DNA from: Ectocarpus siliculosus
Taxonomy: Eukaryota; Sar; Phaeophyceae; Ectocarpales; Ectocarpaceae
Length of the DNA stretch: 64,000 nt
NCBI GenBank assembly: GCA_000310025.1
Contig: FN649757.1
Location: forward strand, 851,514 to 915,513
Direction of reading: 5' to 3'
A program made the position numbers and the translations under genes. The notes beneath the pieces are model-generated. The model searched no databases. It was not told the origin of the DNA and saw only the letters and a list, made by a program, of their open reading frames with translations. The stretch's first letter is position 1; every line of letters starts with the position of its first letter. This document shows, piece by piece, positions 12,178 through 22,530 of this stretch.

Positions 12178-12393
12178 CTGGTGGGGGTGAAGGCCCTCCC
12201 CCTGTAGGGTACGGTGTAGGTGCCGGCGTCGGGGGTGGCGTAGATGGTGACGGGGTCGTGCTGGGTTGTATCGTGGGTGTCGGCGTAGTAGGGTACGGCG
12301 TAGTAGGGTACGGCGTAGTAGGGTACGGCGTAGTAGGGTACGGCGTAGTAGGGTACGGCGTAGTAGGCGCTGGTGTGGGTAACGGCGTAGGTG
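12178..12393 (-). CDS. Pro/Thr/Tyr repeat linker exon of the same gene
   Basis: The proposed exon is 216 bases, phase 1 at both ends. It starts after a CCAG acceptor (pyrimidine tract about 35-50 bases upstream) and ends at donor GTGGGAA (12177-12171). It encodes a repeat of the five-residue unit TPYPT, about six times, inside a longer Pro/Thr/Ala/Ser-rich stretch. The underlying 15-base unit is a near-perfect tandem repeat at about 12285-12370. The choice of acceptor is by phase agreement and is not certain; an acceptor a few codons downstream is also possible. Confidence 0.5.
12285..12370. repeat. 15-bp coding tandem repeat
   Basis: About five to six head-to-tail copies of GTAGTAGGGTACGGC are present on the plus strand. 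Read on the minus strand in the gene's frame they give the TPYPT linker repeat, and the unit is a multiple of three, so changes in copy number keep the frame. Confidence 0.8.
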
Positions 12394-12930
12394 CTGGCAT
12401 CGGCGTCGGCGTTGTCGTTGTTGGTAGCACCAAGGATAGGAAACAGGAGAGACATTCGTGGGGCATGAACACGGGGTCAACAAAATAAAGATACAGATCC
12501 ATCATTTGGAAAATCGTGTTGACTTGTTCGTCATGATACCGGAGAATAGTATCATCATGGCCATCATCGCCTGAGGGCTTCTGAACATCCTGTTCGACAT
12601 GGTTCCTAGCACTTGCTTGCGCTCCACAGCAATCTTCGCATTTAACCAGAGGACCTCTGTACCGGTTCCCTTAATACACTTACTTCCTTCACGTACCGGC
12701 AGCAGAGAACTCAACACATGATACAGTGGAGCATCTCCGCAATGGGCCACCACTTTCGAACACGTCGCTTGAAGGAACTCTCTCGGGCAAGCATCCCCGA
12801 TGCGAACAAAGTCGTCGACAGTAACGAATCCTTCCCCCGTGTGTCAGCGGAAAATCTGCTGCGTCCGAGCGTTTAGGCGGCGTCACATACCGGAGCCCAC
12901 TAACGAAAATTCTAAAACGCGCTGTCTTAC

Positions 12931-13083
12931 CTGAACCGCAGCAAAAATCTTCAGTACATTTAAGGCTGCTGCTGGTGCCGTCGCCGCAGTCGACATCATC
13001 GCCAACGTAGAGCAGGTTCGGGTCCTCGCATTCAATTATCTCGTTCGTCACGTCCCACCCGTATTTCCATCCGCAACAGAATG
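12931..13083 (-). CDS. Cys-rich exon of the same gene
   Basis: A 153-base exon lies between acceptor CCTGCAG and donor GTAAGACA (12930-12923), phase 1 at both ends. It encodes about 51 residues with seven cysteines, opening with FCCGWKYGW and closing with KCTEDFCCGS, with Asp/Gly-rich spacing between. This is a compact disulphide-type extracellular module. Paired CC doublets at both ends suggest internal symmetry. It lies upstream of the Pro/Thr linkers, giving the order Cys module, linker, linker, GDPH module. The 537-base gap to the next proposed exon may hold a further exon (a weak donor GTACGTGA lies near 12699), which I could not settle. Confidence 0.55.
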
Positions 13084-13824
13084 CTGCAGGATATGACAAG
13101 CCGTCGGAAACGATGACGGAACAGACATACGTGTGAGAATTTGGAGTCTGACACCAAGCGATGGTTGAAAACAGGGCGTCTCACGGGGTCTCCCCCGCGT
13201 GGACCCTACACCTATGCCTCTTTTGCGGCTTTCCCCAATCCCACCGGTATTGTCGGGAACGCGTGTCAGGCGTCTTGAACGAGCGGGCACAATGGTTTGC
13301 ACCTCCTTCCTCATGGCCGTTAGTGAGCGCTCATGGACACAAATAGCTCAGAAGTCATACCCGTGCAGGTCACGCTTTTTGAGGCTGATTTTGCCATGGT
13401 TTGTGTTGAACTTGAACTTGAGACTCGGAGGTTTGTCCCGCTTGCGGTCATAAAAGTCGCCAGAGAGTTTGTTTCAATTTCGCCTTTCGCGAGCGGGGAA
13501 TGGTCAAACGCTTCCTGGCACGCTTAAAACGAGTCTAGTCTTCGGGTGCACAGGTAACCCTGGCATATTTCGAGGACAATTCTTCGAGAACAACACTGTA
13601 GATGGTAAAAACTCCCAGAGCATGTTTTCTACTTGAAGATGCTTCGAGCTATGAAAGGACCTTGTTACCTGGTAGTTATTTGAAAGGTTTGATGAACTAG
13701 GGCGAATATGGCGACATAACACAAACGAACGACACACACACCAGAACCAAAGGACACATCAACACCATGCGTCGAAACGTCATCAATCCAAGCTTTATTG
13801 CCCAAGCCGGCAACAAGCCGGTCC

Positions 13825-14012
13825 TCACTCCGACTCGGAGCTCTGACGACTCGTCGAAGAGTGACTCGTCGTCTGTTCTATCAACTCCCCCGCCCCCGGT
13901 GGGACCTTTCGGCGTGCTACGGGGCTTTGGCAGCCGAAGGGCTGCGTCTTGTCGAAGGGGTCGTTGATAGGGATCCCCTCCAAAAGGAGACTGTGCTCAT
14001 CGTCACCTCTTA
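13825..14012 (-). CDS. Candidate C-terminal exon, unknown protein
   Basis: On the minus strand a frame ends at a TGA at 13825-13827. It reads through a well-mixed, hydrophilic sequence including EGIPINDPFDKTQ and ARRKVPPGAGELIEQ and ends in a Ser/Thr-rich tail (SSTSRQSSESE). An AG near 14012 could be an acceptor, although the pyrimidine tract is weak, and the frame stays open into the adjacent G/C-run repeat. An ATG-initiated frame on the plus strand (13767-13967) overlaps it and looks lower in complexity. No family is recognised. Confidence 0.28.
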
Positions 14013-14046
14013 GTATGGACTTGTTTATATAGGAAATTATATGGCG

Positions 14047-14640
14047 CTGGGGGGGGGGGGGAGGGGTCCTTCATACAAAAAAAATGCTGCACTCCCCCAT
14101 TGCGCAGTGGAAGACCCATAACTAAAACACCCCAAAACTCCCCCACCTGACATCCCAAATGGGCCACACGGTGGAACCGGGGGAGTGTCCCTTGCCAGAA
14201 TTGGATCAATTAAACAACCAGCCCTCAAACCCTACCCTACTTCTCCCATCTACCAATCTCAACAACCTGACCAACCACCCCAAAACTNNNNNNNNNNNNN
14301 NNNNNNNNNNNNNNNNNNNNNNNNNNNNNNNNNNNNNNNNNNNNNNNNNNNNNNNNNNNNNNNNNNNNNNNNNNNNNNNNNNNNNNNGGGGGGGGGGGGG
14401 GAGGGGTCCTTCATACAAAAAAAATGCTGAAGTCCCCCATTGGGCAGTGGAGGACTCAGAGCTAAGACACCCCAAAACTTTCCGGCGTGAGATCCAAAAT
14501 GGGTCGGACGGTGGAGGGGGGGGGGTGTTCGTTGCTTGAAGTGGATCAATAAAACATCGAGCCATCAAAGCAAAGCTTATTTCTCACGTCGAGCAAGCTG
14601 AACGACCTGACCAACCACGCAAAAACTGCGGAGCTAGATG
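14047..14640. repeat. Tandem repeat with G-run, interrupted by an assembly gap
   Basis: A unit beginning with a run of 12 or more G and then AGGGGTCCTTCATAC occurs at 14047 and again at 14388. Both copies carry GAGGGGTCCTTCATACAAA, then TCCCCCATTG(C/G)GCAGTGGA, then AACACCCC or GACACCCC, and both end near GACCTGACCAACCA. The copies are diverged. The gap falls exactly between them, so more copies may be hidden. Confidence 0.8.
14288..14387. other. Assembly gap, 100 N
   Basis: Exactly 100 unknown bases, a conventional placeholder length. The right edge opens on a run of more than ten G, a likely cause of assembly or sequencing failure. Confidence 0.99.
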
Positions 14641-15384
14641 TGCGGCACGCACAATGTTTTGTTTTCGATTGGAGAGAGGCGAGCACAAAGCAGTAAGGAA
14701 TTGTTGGCCAAACGTGCAGATAGGTCTACTCGGGAGCGTAAGGGAGCGTAAGTGGGGTAGCAACCCATGGTGGAGCGTACCTGAGAAGCTGGACGTTGGT
14801 GTACGCTCCATCCCGGCGTGTGAAAGTAGGATTTTAGGCTATGCAAATCGTCCCTGAACTTATTGTGGTGAAAATGACCTCCCAGGAGGAAAGCCACGGG
14901 ACTCGGAAATGATAAATTGGGTGGTCGGGGGACGTCTGGGTGTTTACTAAGCAGAACGCCCGGCACAAGACTGGGGTACTTGTCCCAGGAGATGTGAACT
15001 TGGATCTAGACTACGAGCCTATGTTGGAGGCGCTATTTAGCGTCGGTGAGCTGGCAAGAGAACTGAAAGGAACCACAACCCCCATCGGACACTCGGATTG
15101 GGAAGGCCGAGTATTCCATATACCTTCCTATATAAACACGAAAAACAAGTGGCCACGGTCTAGTTGCTGTAGAGATCATGAGGATGGTGAAGAAGCCGGG
15201 AGGATGGAAGCAGAAACTGGGGACACAGGTTGGAGCTGCTGCTGATCGGGATTCCAAGGGACATGACGAGGACCGAGTTCAAGAACTGTTGTGACAGGGA
15301 GGGACTGCACTGCCTAGCACGGGGATAAGTACGCAGAGAGCATGAACATTTCCGGGTGAAATTAACCAAGGGAGACAGCCAAGA

Positions 15385-16320
15385 GTGCTTGGGGATTGGC
15401 ATCGAGAAGCTGTCGAACTACGTAAGGAAGGTTGGATGGAGGGTTTGCGTCGCGAACATGATAGAAACAGACGAGGTAAGGAGACAAGAGGCGAGGGCGA
15501 TGGAGGCGAGCAGGCAAGTCAGAAGAACGCCGAGAAGAAGCGGAAGACAAACGATAGAGTGCGCAAAATCTCCAATAGGGAAAAGCACAAGCGGAGAGTG
15601 GGGTCGTGGAACGTGTGCGGGTTCGCAAGGAGTGAGCGCAAACGGTTGGAAATAGTGGACCAAGTAGAACGAAGCGATCTAGATGTAGTGGGGATCCAAG
15701 AGACGTGTGAACTGGAGGATGAGGACGTGGTAAGCAAACTAGGGAAATACCGGTGGGTAGGGAAGGCAAGAAAGGGCTTAGACCCGAAGGCAAGGGGGGA
15801 GGGGGGAGTCGGATTCCTGGTCAAGGAACACTTGTTTGACGTGGTGGAACTAGTGGTGAAAACGGAGTTCGAGGAAAGCCTATGGCCTGGGGAGCGGGGT
15901 GAGGGAACGTATACGTCCCACCGTCGTCGAAGAGAGTCGCAAGCAAGGCGCAGGAGAACTTTGGGCAAATTGGGGAAGATGCCCAGAGGTTTAGTAGGAA
16001 GGGAGAAGTTGTCATGGTGGGCGATTTCAACTCCAGAGCAGGGAAAGCTTCCAGTAGAGGGCATGCGATCGGGCAGCACGGAGAAGACTAAGTGAATGAC
16101 AACGAAGTGAGGATGCTTAGTTCTTCGGTAGCAACGAGCTGATGGTGTTGAACGGTAGGAGGCATCATAAGCCGGAGTTCACCTGGCAAAGGGCAGTTCG
16201 CAATGAATACTCGATCCTCGATTACATCCTGGTAGATGGGGGGAGCACACAGATCCCAGAGCTGCACGTAAGTGGGATATAGGTTCGACCGACCACTTCC
16301 TCATATGGGCAAACATCCGA
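15385..16320 (+). pseudogene. LINE endonuclease domain (EEP/APE-like), broken
   Basis: A basic N-terminal part leads into GSWNVCGF (the N motif), then VVGIQETC (catalytic Glu), then GGVGFLV. After a frameshift near 15890 the reading continues as VYVPPS and VMVGDFNSRAG (the GDFN motif). It then runs past a TAA at about 16090 to DYILVDG and a degenerate STDH-type block around 16285-16300. These are the successive conserved blocks of the endonuclease that nicks target DNA for target-primed reverse transcription. At least two frame changes make it non-functional as it stands. Confidence 0.8.
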
Positions 16321-16357
16321 CTGATCTAGAAAGACGGAGAGAAATAAACAGAGGAAA

Positions 16358-16806
16358 GTGTTCCGGTGGAAAGTAGAGCGTTTGGGAGACGAGGGGACAC
16401 GGGATGAATTCCAGAAGGGACTGGCTGGAAAGGCTGGTAGTGTAGAACCCTTCAGGAAACTGCTCAGAAGCGTCGAAGACGGACAGGTAGACGTACAAGC
16501 AGCAGGGGACAGGGTAATTGAAGGATGGGAATCCATAGTGAACACAACGGCAGAGAGAGTGGGAAAGAAGGTGGTACGATGTGGGGTATCGGTTAAGTGG
16601 TGGGATGACGAGCTGAAAGAAGAAATAGGGGAACGTAGAGAAGTCTTCAAGCAGTATCTGAGTGAGGGGTGTGAGGAGAGTTGGGAAAAGTACAGGGCCA
16701 AGAGGAAACAGGTGAAGGGACTGAAAAAGAAGAAAAAGTGCATTAGGGACGAAGTAGTGCAGAAGGCCAACGGAGGCCTGAAGGGGAACGCCAAGCACAT
16801 GTGGTA
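16358..16806 (+). pseudogene. LINE linker between endonuclease and RT
   Basis: An open frame of about 149 codons, rich in Lys and Glu, joins the endonuclease and RT parts. It contains WKVERL at the start, RCGVSVKWWDDELKEEI in the middle and a KKKKKC stretch near the end. A WWDDEL-like block after the endonuclease is usual in LINE polyproteins. The frame ends at a TAA at 16804-16806. It has no catalytic role of its own. Confidence 0.6.
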
Positions 16807-16944
16807 AGGGATTAGTGAGATGGTAAAAAATACCGCGCAAGGGGGGGATACAGGGGTAGCAACTTTACGAGGTGTGAACGGTGGACTAGTCAGCAGTGGG
16901 AAGGGAAAAGGGAAGTTCTAGCAGGACACTACAAGAGACTTGGA

Positions 16945-18585
16945 GTGCCTTCGGAGAATGAAGCTTTTGACCAAGTGTTTAAGAAGGAGGTGGACGCATG
17001 GGCCCAGAAAGAAGAGACATCGAAGGCAGACGTTGGGAACGTAGAACAAGAAAAGGAGTTCACGGAGGACGAGGTTGAGGCGTGTGTGAACAAGCTGCAG
17101 TGCCACAAAGCAGAAGGGGCGGATGGGATAGTGAACGAGTTCATGAAGTTTGGGGGGAAGGGGATGATCCAGCTGATGGTACTGCTGTACAACTGCGTGT
17201 GGAAAAACGAATATCGGCCAAGTAGAGGAGTGGTTGTGAACTTGTTTAAGAAATGAGACAAGACTCACCCAGGAAACTACAGGGGTATCACACAGTTGAA
17301 CACATGTTTTGTAAGCTGCTGAACGATAGGATGGTGGGAGTATTGGAGAAGGAACGTAGCATTAGTGAGGGCCAGGCAGGTTTCCGACAGAAGAGGGGGT
17401 GCGTAGACCACGCATTCACGGTAGGGAGAATCATCCAAGGTAGAAAGAGGGCGGGATAGCCGGCGTACTGCTTCTTCCTGGACGTGAAAAAGGCATACGA
17501 TACTGTATGGAGAAATGGGCTGTGGAAACAATTGTCCAAGTGTGGGATCAAGGGGAAAATGTGGAGAGTGCTGAAGAAGATGACAAGAGTGTACGAAAAG
17601 CGCGGTCATGCTAGACGGAGAACTGTCTAAATTCTTCGACATTGAGCAGGGGGTCCCACAAGGTTGCACGCTGTCCCCAACATTGTTCCAGGTGTTCACC
17701 AACGATCTGTTGGAATTTGTAGAGGCAGTCCGAAAGGGAGTTCAAGTAGGGGACACGGAAACTTCGGTGTCAGGAATGCTGTTTGCGGATGATTTTGTTG
17801 GTATGTCGGAAACCCCTGAGGGACTGCAACTACAAATTGACGCGGCGAAGAAGTTTACTGATAAGTGGATATTGTCTGCCAACGTTAAGAAGAGTGCCGT
17901 CATGGTATGCAACGAGGTCAGGGAGGAACCAGTAGAACATAGATGGAAGTGAGGGATCGAGGAGATTGCAGCAGTGGACCAGTACACATACCTCGGAGTA
18001 GAGATCGCTAAAGACTGTTCGTGGAATGCACACATGTCCAAGGTAGCGGAAAAGGGCAAAGCACGAGCAGGGAAGCTGCACCCAATACTCGCAAACCGGC
18101 ACCTCGATACACGCATCAAATTGACGGTATTGAAGAGCGCAATCGTACCGCCGCTTGAGTACGCCGGAGAAGTATGGGAAAAAAATAAGAAGGTAGTGAA
18201 AGAACTCGAGGCGGCGCAGATGAAAGCAGCGAAAACCATCCTAGGATGCTCCAAGCGCACAAGTAATGCAGCCGTCCGGGCAGAATTGGGGATCCAATCC
18301 CTACGGTCGGGAAGAGACGCCAGGAAGCTGACATGGCAGTATCGCATGTGCGGGATGGGAGAGGAGAGGTTGCCGAGAATAGCATGGGAGGCGAAGTGGG
18401 CAAACAAAAAGAGGGGTAGACAACCCACGGAATGGGTCAAGGTTGTAGAGGACGTATGGAAGGGGTTAGACATCGACGAAGATGAAACGCTGGAAACGGA
18501 GGGTCTACAGCGGATCAAGGAGAAGATATCTGTGGCACTTCAAGGATTACCTACATGGACCAATGGCTGCAGCGACAAAGCTTAA
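16945..18585 (+). pseudogene. LINE reverse transcriptase, broken
   Basis: RT blocks appear in order: HKAEGADGIVNEFMKFGG (early fingers), a NYRGIT-like block in a shifted frame near 17270, and ISEGQAGFRQKRGCVDHAF. Next come LDVKKAYDTVWRNGLW (motif A with both Asp residues), QGVPQGCTLSP (motif B) and MLFADDFVGM (motif C, the FADD active site). The post-RT part has a YLGVEIAKDCSWNAHM block and a long Lys-rich helical region with KTILGCSKRTSNAAVRAELG. Frames change near 17250, 17330 and 17460-17600, and a TGA interrupts at 17950. The catalytic residues are still readable. Confidence 0.85.
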
Positions 18586-18639
18586 CGTCAAATTCAGCAC
18601 GGGGACATAGAACTTCGAGAACGTCGACACGGTAGACGA

Positions 18640-18732
18640 CGAAGACGACAAGTTCAAATGTGATCGCGGCTTCGAATGCGAAGACCGTGTTCATGTAGTC
18701 GCGGAATGTCGGCTGTACAAATACGGAGAGGT
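18640..18732 (+). pseudogene. LINE C-terminal CCHC-like knuckle
   Basis: In a frame shifted from the RT, the translation KCDRGFECEDRVHVVAEC is followed by a Tyr-rich end. The spacing C-x5-C-x5-H-x4-C resembles the terminal zinc knuckle found after RT in several LINE clades. It supports an almost full-length original insertion, with the 3' end near 18735. Confidence 0.6.
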
Positions 18733-18979
18733 AAGTGTTAGAAATATCAGTATCAACGAAAAAGACTGCTGTTATTCGTAGTTTTTCGTATTCTCTTGAG
18801 TACAACACGGTATAAGATATCACATTCACCATGAGCGATTTCATTAGCACAAAACTATACCAGTTTCAGTATACGTGATAACGCACACGGTACAATAAGC
18901 TATCAAGGACGTAAGTTCAACTTGAAGAACAATATTGATGGATGCGGTAGATTCGTAACGGTTCGTAGAGTGTTTCCTA

Positions 18980-19135
18980 GATCGGGCATATTTTCCTGGA
19001 ACGGTTCTCAGGAACGTTCTCAGATAAGGTCCAGAGTAAGATTAGAAAGGTTCCCGGAACGTTTCCGGAACGGTGCTTTTGGTCTTGTAGAATGGTATTT
19101 GGTTCCCAGAACGTTCCCGAAACCGTTCCGGACCG
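18980..19135. repeat. Cluster of GGAACG/CGTTCC inverted words
   Basis: GGAACGGTTCTCAGGAACG, GGTTCCCGGAACGTTTCC, GGAACGGTG and GGTTCCCAGAACGTTCCCG follow one another in about 150 bases, with GGAACG and CGTTCC in alternation. Every pair can form a short hairpin. No protein is encoded in a recognisable way. Confidence 0.5.
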
Positions 19136-19149
19136 GTACTTATCTGTTT

Positions 19150-20640
19150 CTCATTTCTCTTCGAACCAAATCCCATTTGGCTGTAGACTCACGTCTACAG
19201 TGCACCTCAGCACACCTGTCAGCAAGGTGCGGCACACGCTTCTGTTACCTTGCTTGCTCACTGCTGCTACCGCCGTAGCACAGGTCACTTGAACAGATAG
19301 GTAGACTTCTGACTTGCGTCCATCAGCCTATTATCTTGTTTTTAGTGAGGACCTCTTTTCAGCAGATCTGACGTTCGCTGAAAAGAACACACCAAGCAAT
19401 CCAACACCAGCAAAACCACCAGGCAACTGTTCTTGAATACACAGTCTTAGCAGACCCTACGCCTTTGATTCAACAGGAAGTGTACATGACTGAGCTGGGA
19501 AAACAACAAGAGACGTACAGGGAGATGTTTGTGGCATGGAATAGAGAGGAGAGGACGGTAGCTGTACTGGGGAGTAGGAAGTGATTTGAAAAGGCGGGAA
19601 GGGATATCGTTAGGATAGACAAGACTAGGGAAGACATTTTTGAGCCACTTTTGGCAAAGTAGGAAGGAACGATTGGCCATCGGTGATCGGTCCTGTGGAA
19701 ACAATGCTCCGTACTCTCGAGGACGCGTGGTGAATGGTCTAACCGCGAAGGCATACAAAACATTAGAGTACGCCCCCCCCCCCAAGAGAGGTCCAAATAA
19801 ACTTGTGTCGGGTAGGTGTCGGAAAAAACCTTTTTGTACGCCCTTGTTGGAGGGCATGATACTCACGACTGCTCAGATTCGATCCAAAAATGCACACATC
19901 ATTGGTTGATTTCATCGTGCACTCGCCAACGTGACGTGGTATTGGTCTCGCGGCATAGCTGTTGCGCCTGAAATACGTGGTCTGCAGAAATGTCTACAGC
20001 TAGAACCCAATCCAACTTGGCACACGGGGTGCTATAGATCGCTGATACAACCTTTGGAATCACAGAGGATTGTCACCGAAGATGAAAGACTCACTGCATC
20101 TGGAGCTGGAGCCCACACTGCACAAGCCGTTGTCATTGCAACTGCCTATGGTAGAGCTTGTTCCTGACTGGCAGCAAGTTCCCTCTGGCTCTTTCCCGTC
20201 TGGCAAGAGGTCGTTCTTGCATGACGCGACGACACAGGCGGAAACTGACCGGGAGTCAACCGAAGGGGGATGAGGCACGGGGGCGGGACGTGAACCGGGA
20301 GGTTGACACACATCCGGTTCAAAAAACGATATATACATACTCGTTGATTGTCAAATAGATGATGCACGGTCACTGCATTGTTCCGCAGCCATTATCGAGT
20401 ATTGAGCCATGATCGTCAAATATTGGGGGAAAAAGAGACCACCAGAACCAGCTATCTCGATGAGGATATCAGCTTCCACCCGCAGTAGTAGCAAATCACG
20501 AGGAAGGATATCCCCTTGCAATGATATTCAATGCGGAAACCTATAAATGATGGGTACAGGGCGAAACCGCTACTGTTTGTGTATCAGGGCTTCCCTCCTC
20601 AGCACTCGTTTATGGGAAAGCATCAAACGAAGAAGTTGCA
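19150..20640. other. Unassigned DNA, no gene recognised
   Basis: Open frames are short and change strand without motif. A stretch at 19480-19660 gives a charged plus-strand translation with stops, possibly an eroded element, but I cannot name it. Confidence 0.35.
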
Positions 20641-20784
20641 ATTTAGGCTAGTCTCGCGGATACCTTAGAACTCACCACCATGGCTGAAGAACGCCAGAGT
20701 AAGGGCAGCTCCCAATGCGAGATTGAGAAAGCGCATCGCTGCAAAGATGTGACCGAAGTCTGAAACCTGCGGAATTTGTAGCCG

Positions 20785-20895
20785 AAGAAAGCGGAAGAAA
20801 GAGAGAGAGGGGGGGAGGGAGAGACAGAGAGAGACATACAGAGAGAGACACAACAGAGAGAAAAAGAGAGAGACAAATCTGAGAGGGCACATTCA
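20785..20895. repeat. Purine-rich GAGA low-complexity tract
   Basis: Imperfect (GA)n with GGGGGGAGGG and GACA interruptions. The Leu/Ser/Cys-rich open frames on the minus strand here come from this composition and are not genes. Confidence 0.85.
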
Positions 20896-21315
20896 GAAAG
20901 AAAAACAGGCATTGGGAATCTCCTCAGCAGCTCAAGCCACACAGACAAGGTGCAGCAGTTGTTTAAGGAACAGGTCGAGGGCTTCATTGACTTACCCAAA
21001 GTTTTCTGACGTTGCCGTGCGGGTCTAAAGTACGTACCAGATCTCTTAACTTGACGATACCACCTACATTCAACCTGTGACCGACAACTACTGTCTTGCG
21101 TCGACAATAGCTTTTCACATGTGGGTTCATCTGATTTTGTCGAAATTGTCTTGCGCACGTGCGGTCGAGATGCCGACAACTTGATCTACCAAACAATCGA
21201 ATTCAGCGTGCACAATGCACCATCCGACCGCACATCTGCCTGCACACGCCACTCTAATTCCCCTACCGCCCACAGTCTACACCGTTGGACATACAACCTG
21301 TGACCGACAATGGTG

Positions 21316-22245
21316 TGACCAGCTTGACAGAGACCTCAAGACCATGGTACCGGTGAAGAATCTTGGGGACTTGGGATGGTGGTCAGGATGTTTTTATGAG
21401 AGAGATTGGGAGGCAAGGACTTTGAAGATCTCGCAGCAGACGTACGCCGAAGAGTTAGGGATAGAGTTCGGGGTGGGGTGTGGAAAGAGATACCTCTTCC
21501 GCTAGGGGTGACGCTTTCTGAGTTTGATCAGGATGAGCAAGCAGTGCCGTGGCCTTTTCGTGAGCTGATAGGGTCGTTGATGTGGCTTGCAACGCAAACG
21601 AGGCCAGACATTGCGAATGCTGCGAGAGCGGTGGCTAGGTATTGTGCTTGTCCCAAAAAAATCCATTGGAGAGCATGTCTTGGTATCTTGGGGTATGTGC
21701 TAAGGATGTAGTGTCTTGGGTTTTACATTTAGGAGGGGCAGTGTAGAAGGGTTGAGGTTAGAGGTTTTCGCAGATGCAGACTACGCAAGCAAGGCTGCCG
21801 ATGGGAAGTCTGTGTCAGGGGGTTTGGTTTTGTGTGGCGGGGGATATATTTCTTGGTTCTCGAGGACGCAGAAGTGTGTAACGTTGAGCACTACAGAGGC
21901 GGAGTATATCTGTCTTGCGGATGTGCTGCAGAAGGTGTTGTTCTTGAGACAGGTATGCATGTGGCGTTTTATGTTGCCAGATGCGGGAATGCCATGCATT
22001 CCGGTGTATGAGGATAGGGGGTTGTGTTGGGCGCAATTTTAAGCACATTGATTGGTTGACGTGAGGCACCACTTTGCCAGGGAGCTTGTAGGACCACTTT
22101 AATATCAGGGATCTTGTAGGGAGGAAGGAGTATTCGATTTTTCACTTGGAGTCAGCGTACCAACATGCCGACTTTCTCACGAAGGCGCTTCACGTGGGAG
22201 ATTTTGAGTCCCATCGTAATTTCGTGATGAGCATGGGACAGGAAC
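21316..22245 (+). pseudogene. Ty1/Copia RT-RNase H fragment, broken
   Basis: The plus-strand translation starts inside the RT with VPVKNLGDLGWW and YERDWEARTLKISQQTY. It then changes frame and reads FRELIGSLMWLATQTRPD and ANAARAVARY. After a TAG near 21710 it continues into RNase H, with FADADYASKAADGKSVSG, TLSTTEAEYICLAD and PVYEDR, then a shifted HFARELVG and HADFLTKALH. These are the end-of-pol blocks of a Copia element (KDLG, RPD, ADADxA, STEAEY, ADxLTK). The gag, protease, integrase and YVDD parts are missing. It is a different, older family from the intact element at 38-44 kb. Confidence 0.85.
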
Positions 22246-22530
22246 GCGAGATTTGGTTTTTATTTGTGTTAGATCAAATGGTAGATGCCGGAGACGCGAC
22301 TTTCTGCCCTCGCTAGCGCTGCACGCCGTCCGCCCCGAGAGCGCGCGGCTCGCCGAGAGAGCCCTCGCAACACAGGGCTATCGGTAGGTGCAAGTATCGC
22401 TTCGAGGCGAGGTCTACGGGCGGAGAAACCGCGAAAAACTAGGCTTCAGGCTCACGAGAGCATCAGGATTGCATTTCCTGCAATCTCGTGAGCCCTCAGC
22501 CCGTAGGACATCGGTCTATAGGTCTATACT

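Larger units (their letters stand above)
14900..18735 (+). mobile_element. Decayed APE-type LINE (non-LTR retrotransposon)
   Basis: In order on the plus strand are an apurinic-type endonuclease domain (about 15585-16320), a reverse transcriptase (about 16950-18000), a post-RT region and a C-terminal CCHC-like knuckle (about 18640-18730). This order defines APE-class LINEs. The frame changes several times and in-frame stops occur, for instance TGA at 17950-17952 between two otherwise continuous frames. The 5' limit is uncertain: an open frame at 14940-15245 may belong to a first ORF. No poly-A tail or target duplication was found, so the ends are probably eroded. Confidence 0.85.

Noticed and set aside
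12700-12850. Additional exon of the mosaic gene ending at GTACGTGA
   Set aside because: Two different frames fit possible splice sites and neither shows a recognisable domain, so the exon was left out.
19470-20340. Possible upstream part of the Copia fragment at 21316
   Set aside because: No integrase or RT motif could be read in any frame, so I do not link it to the fragment.
20643-21179. 178-codon minus-strand frame
   Set aside because: Its centre is the GAGA tract read as Ser/Leu; nothing protein-like outside it.
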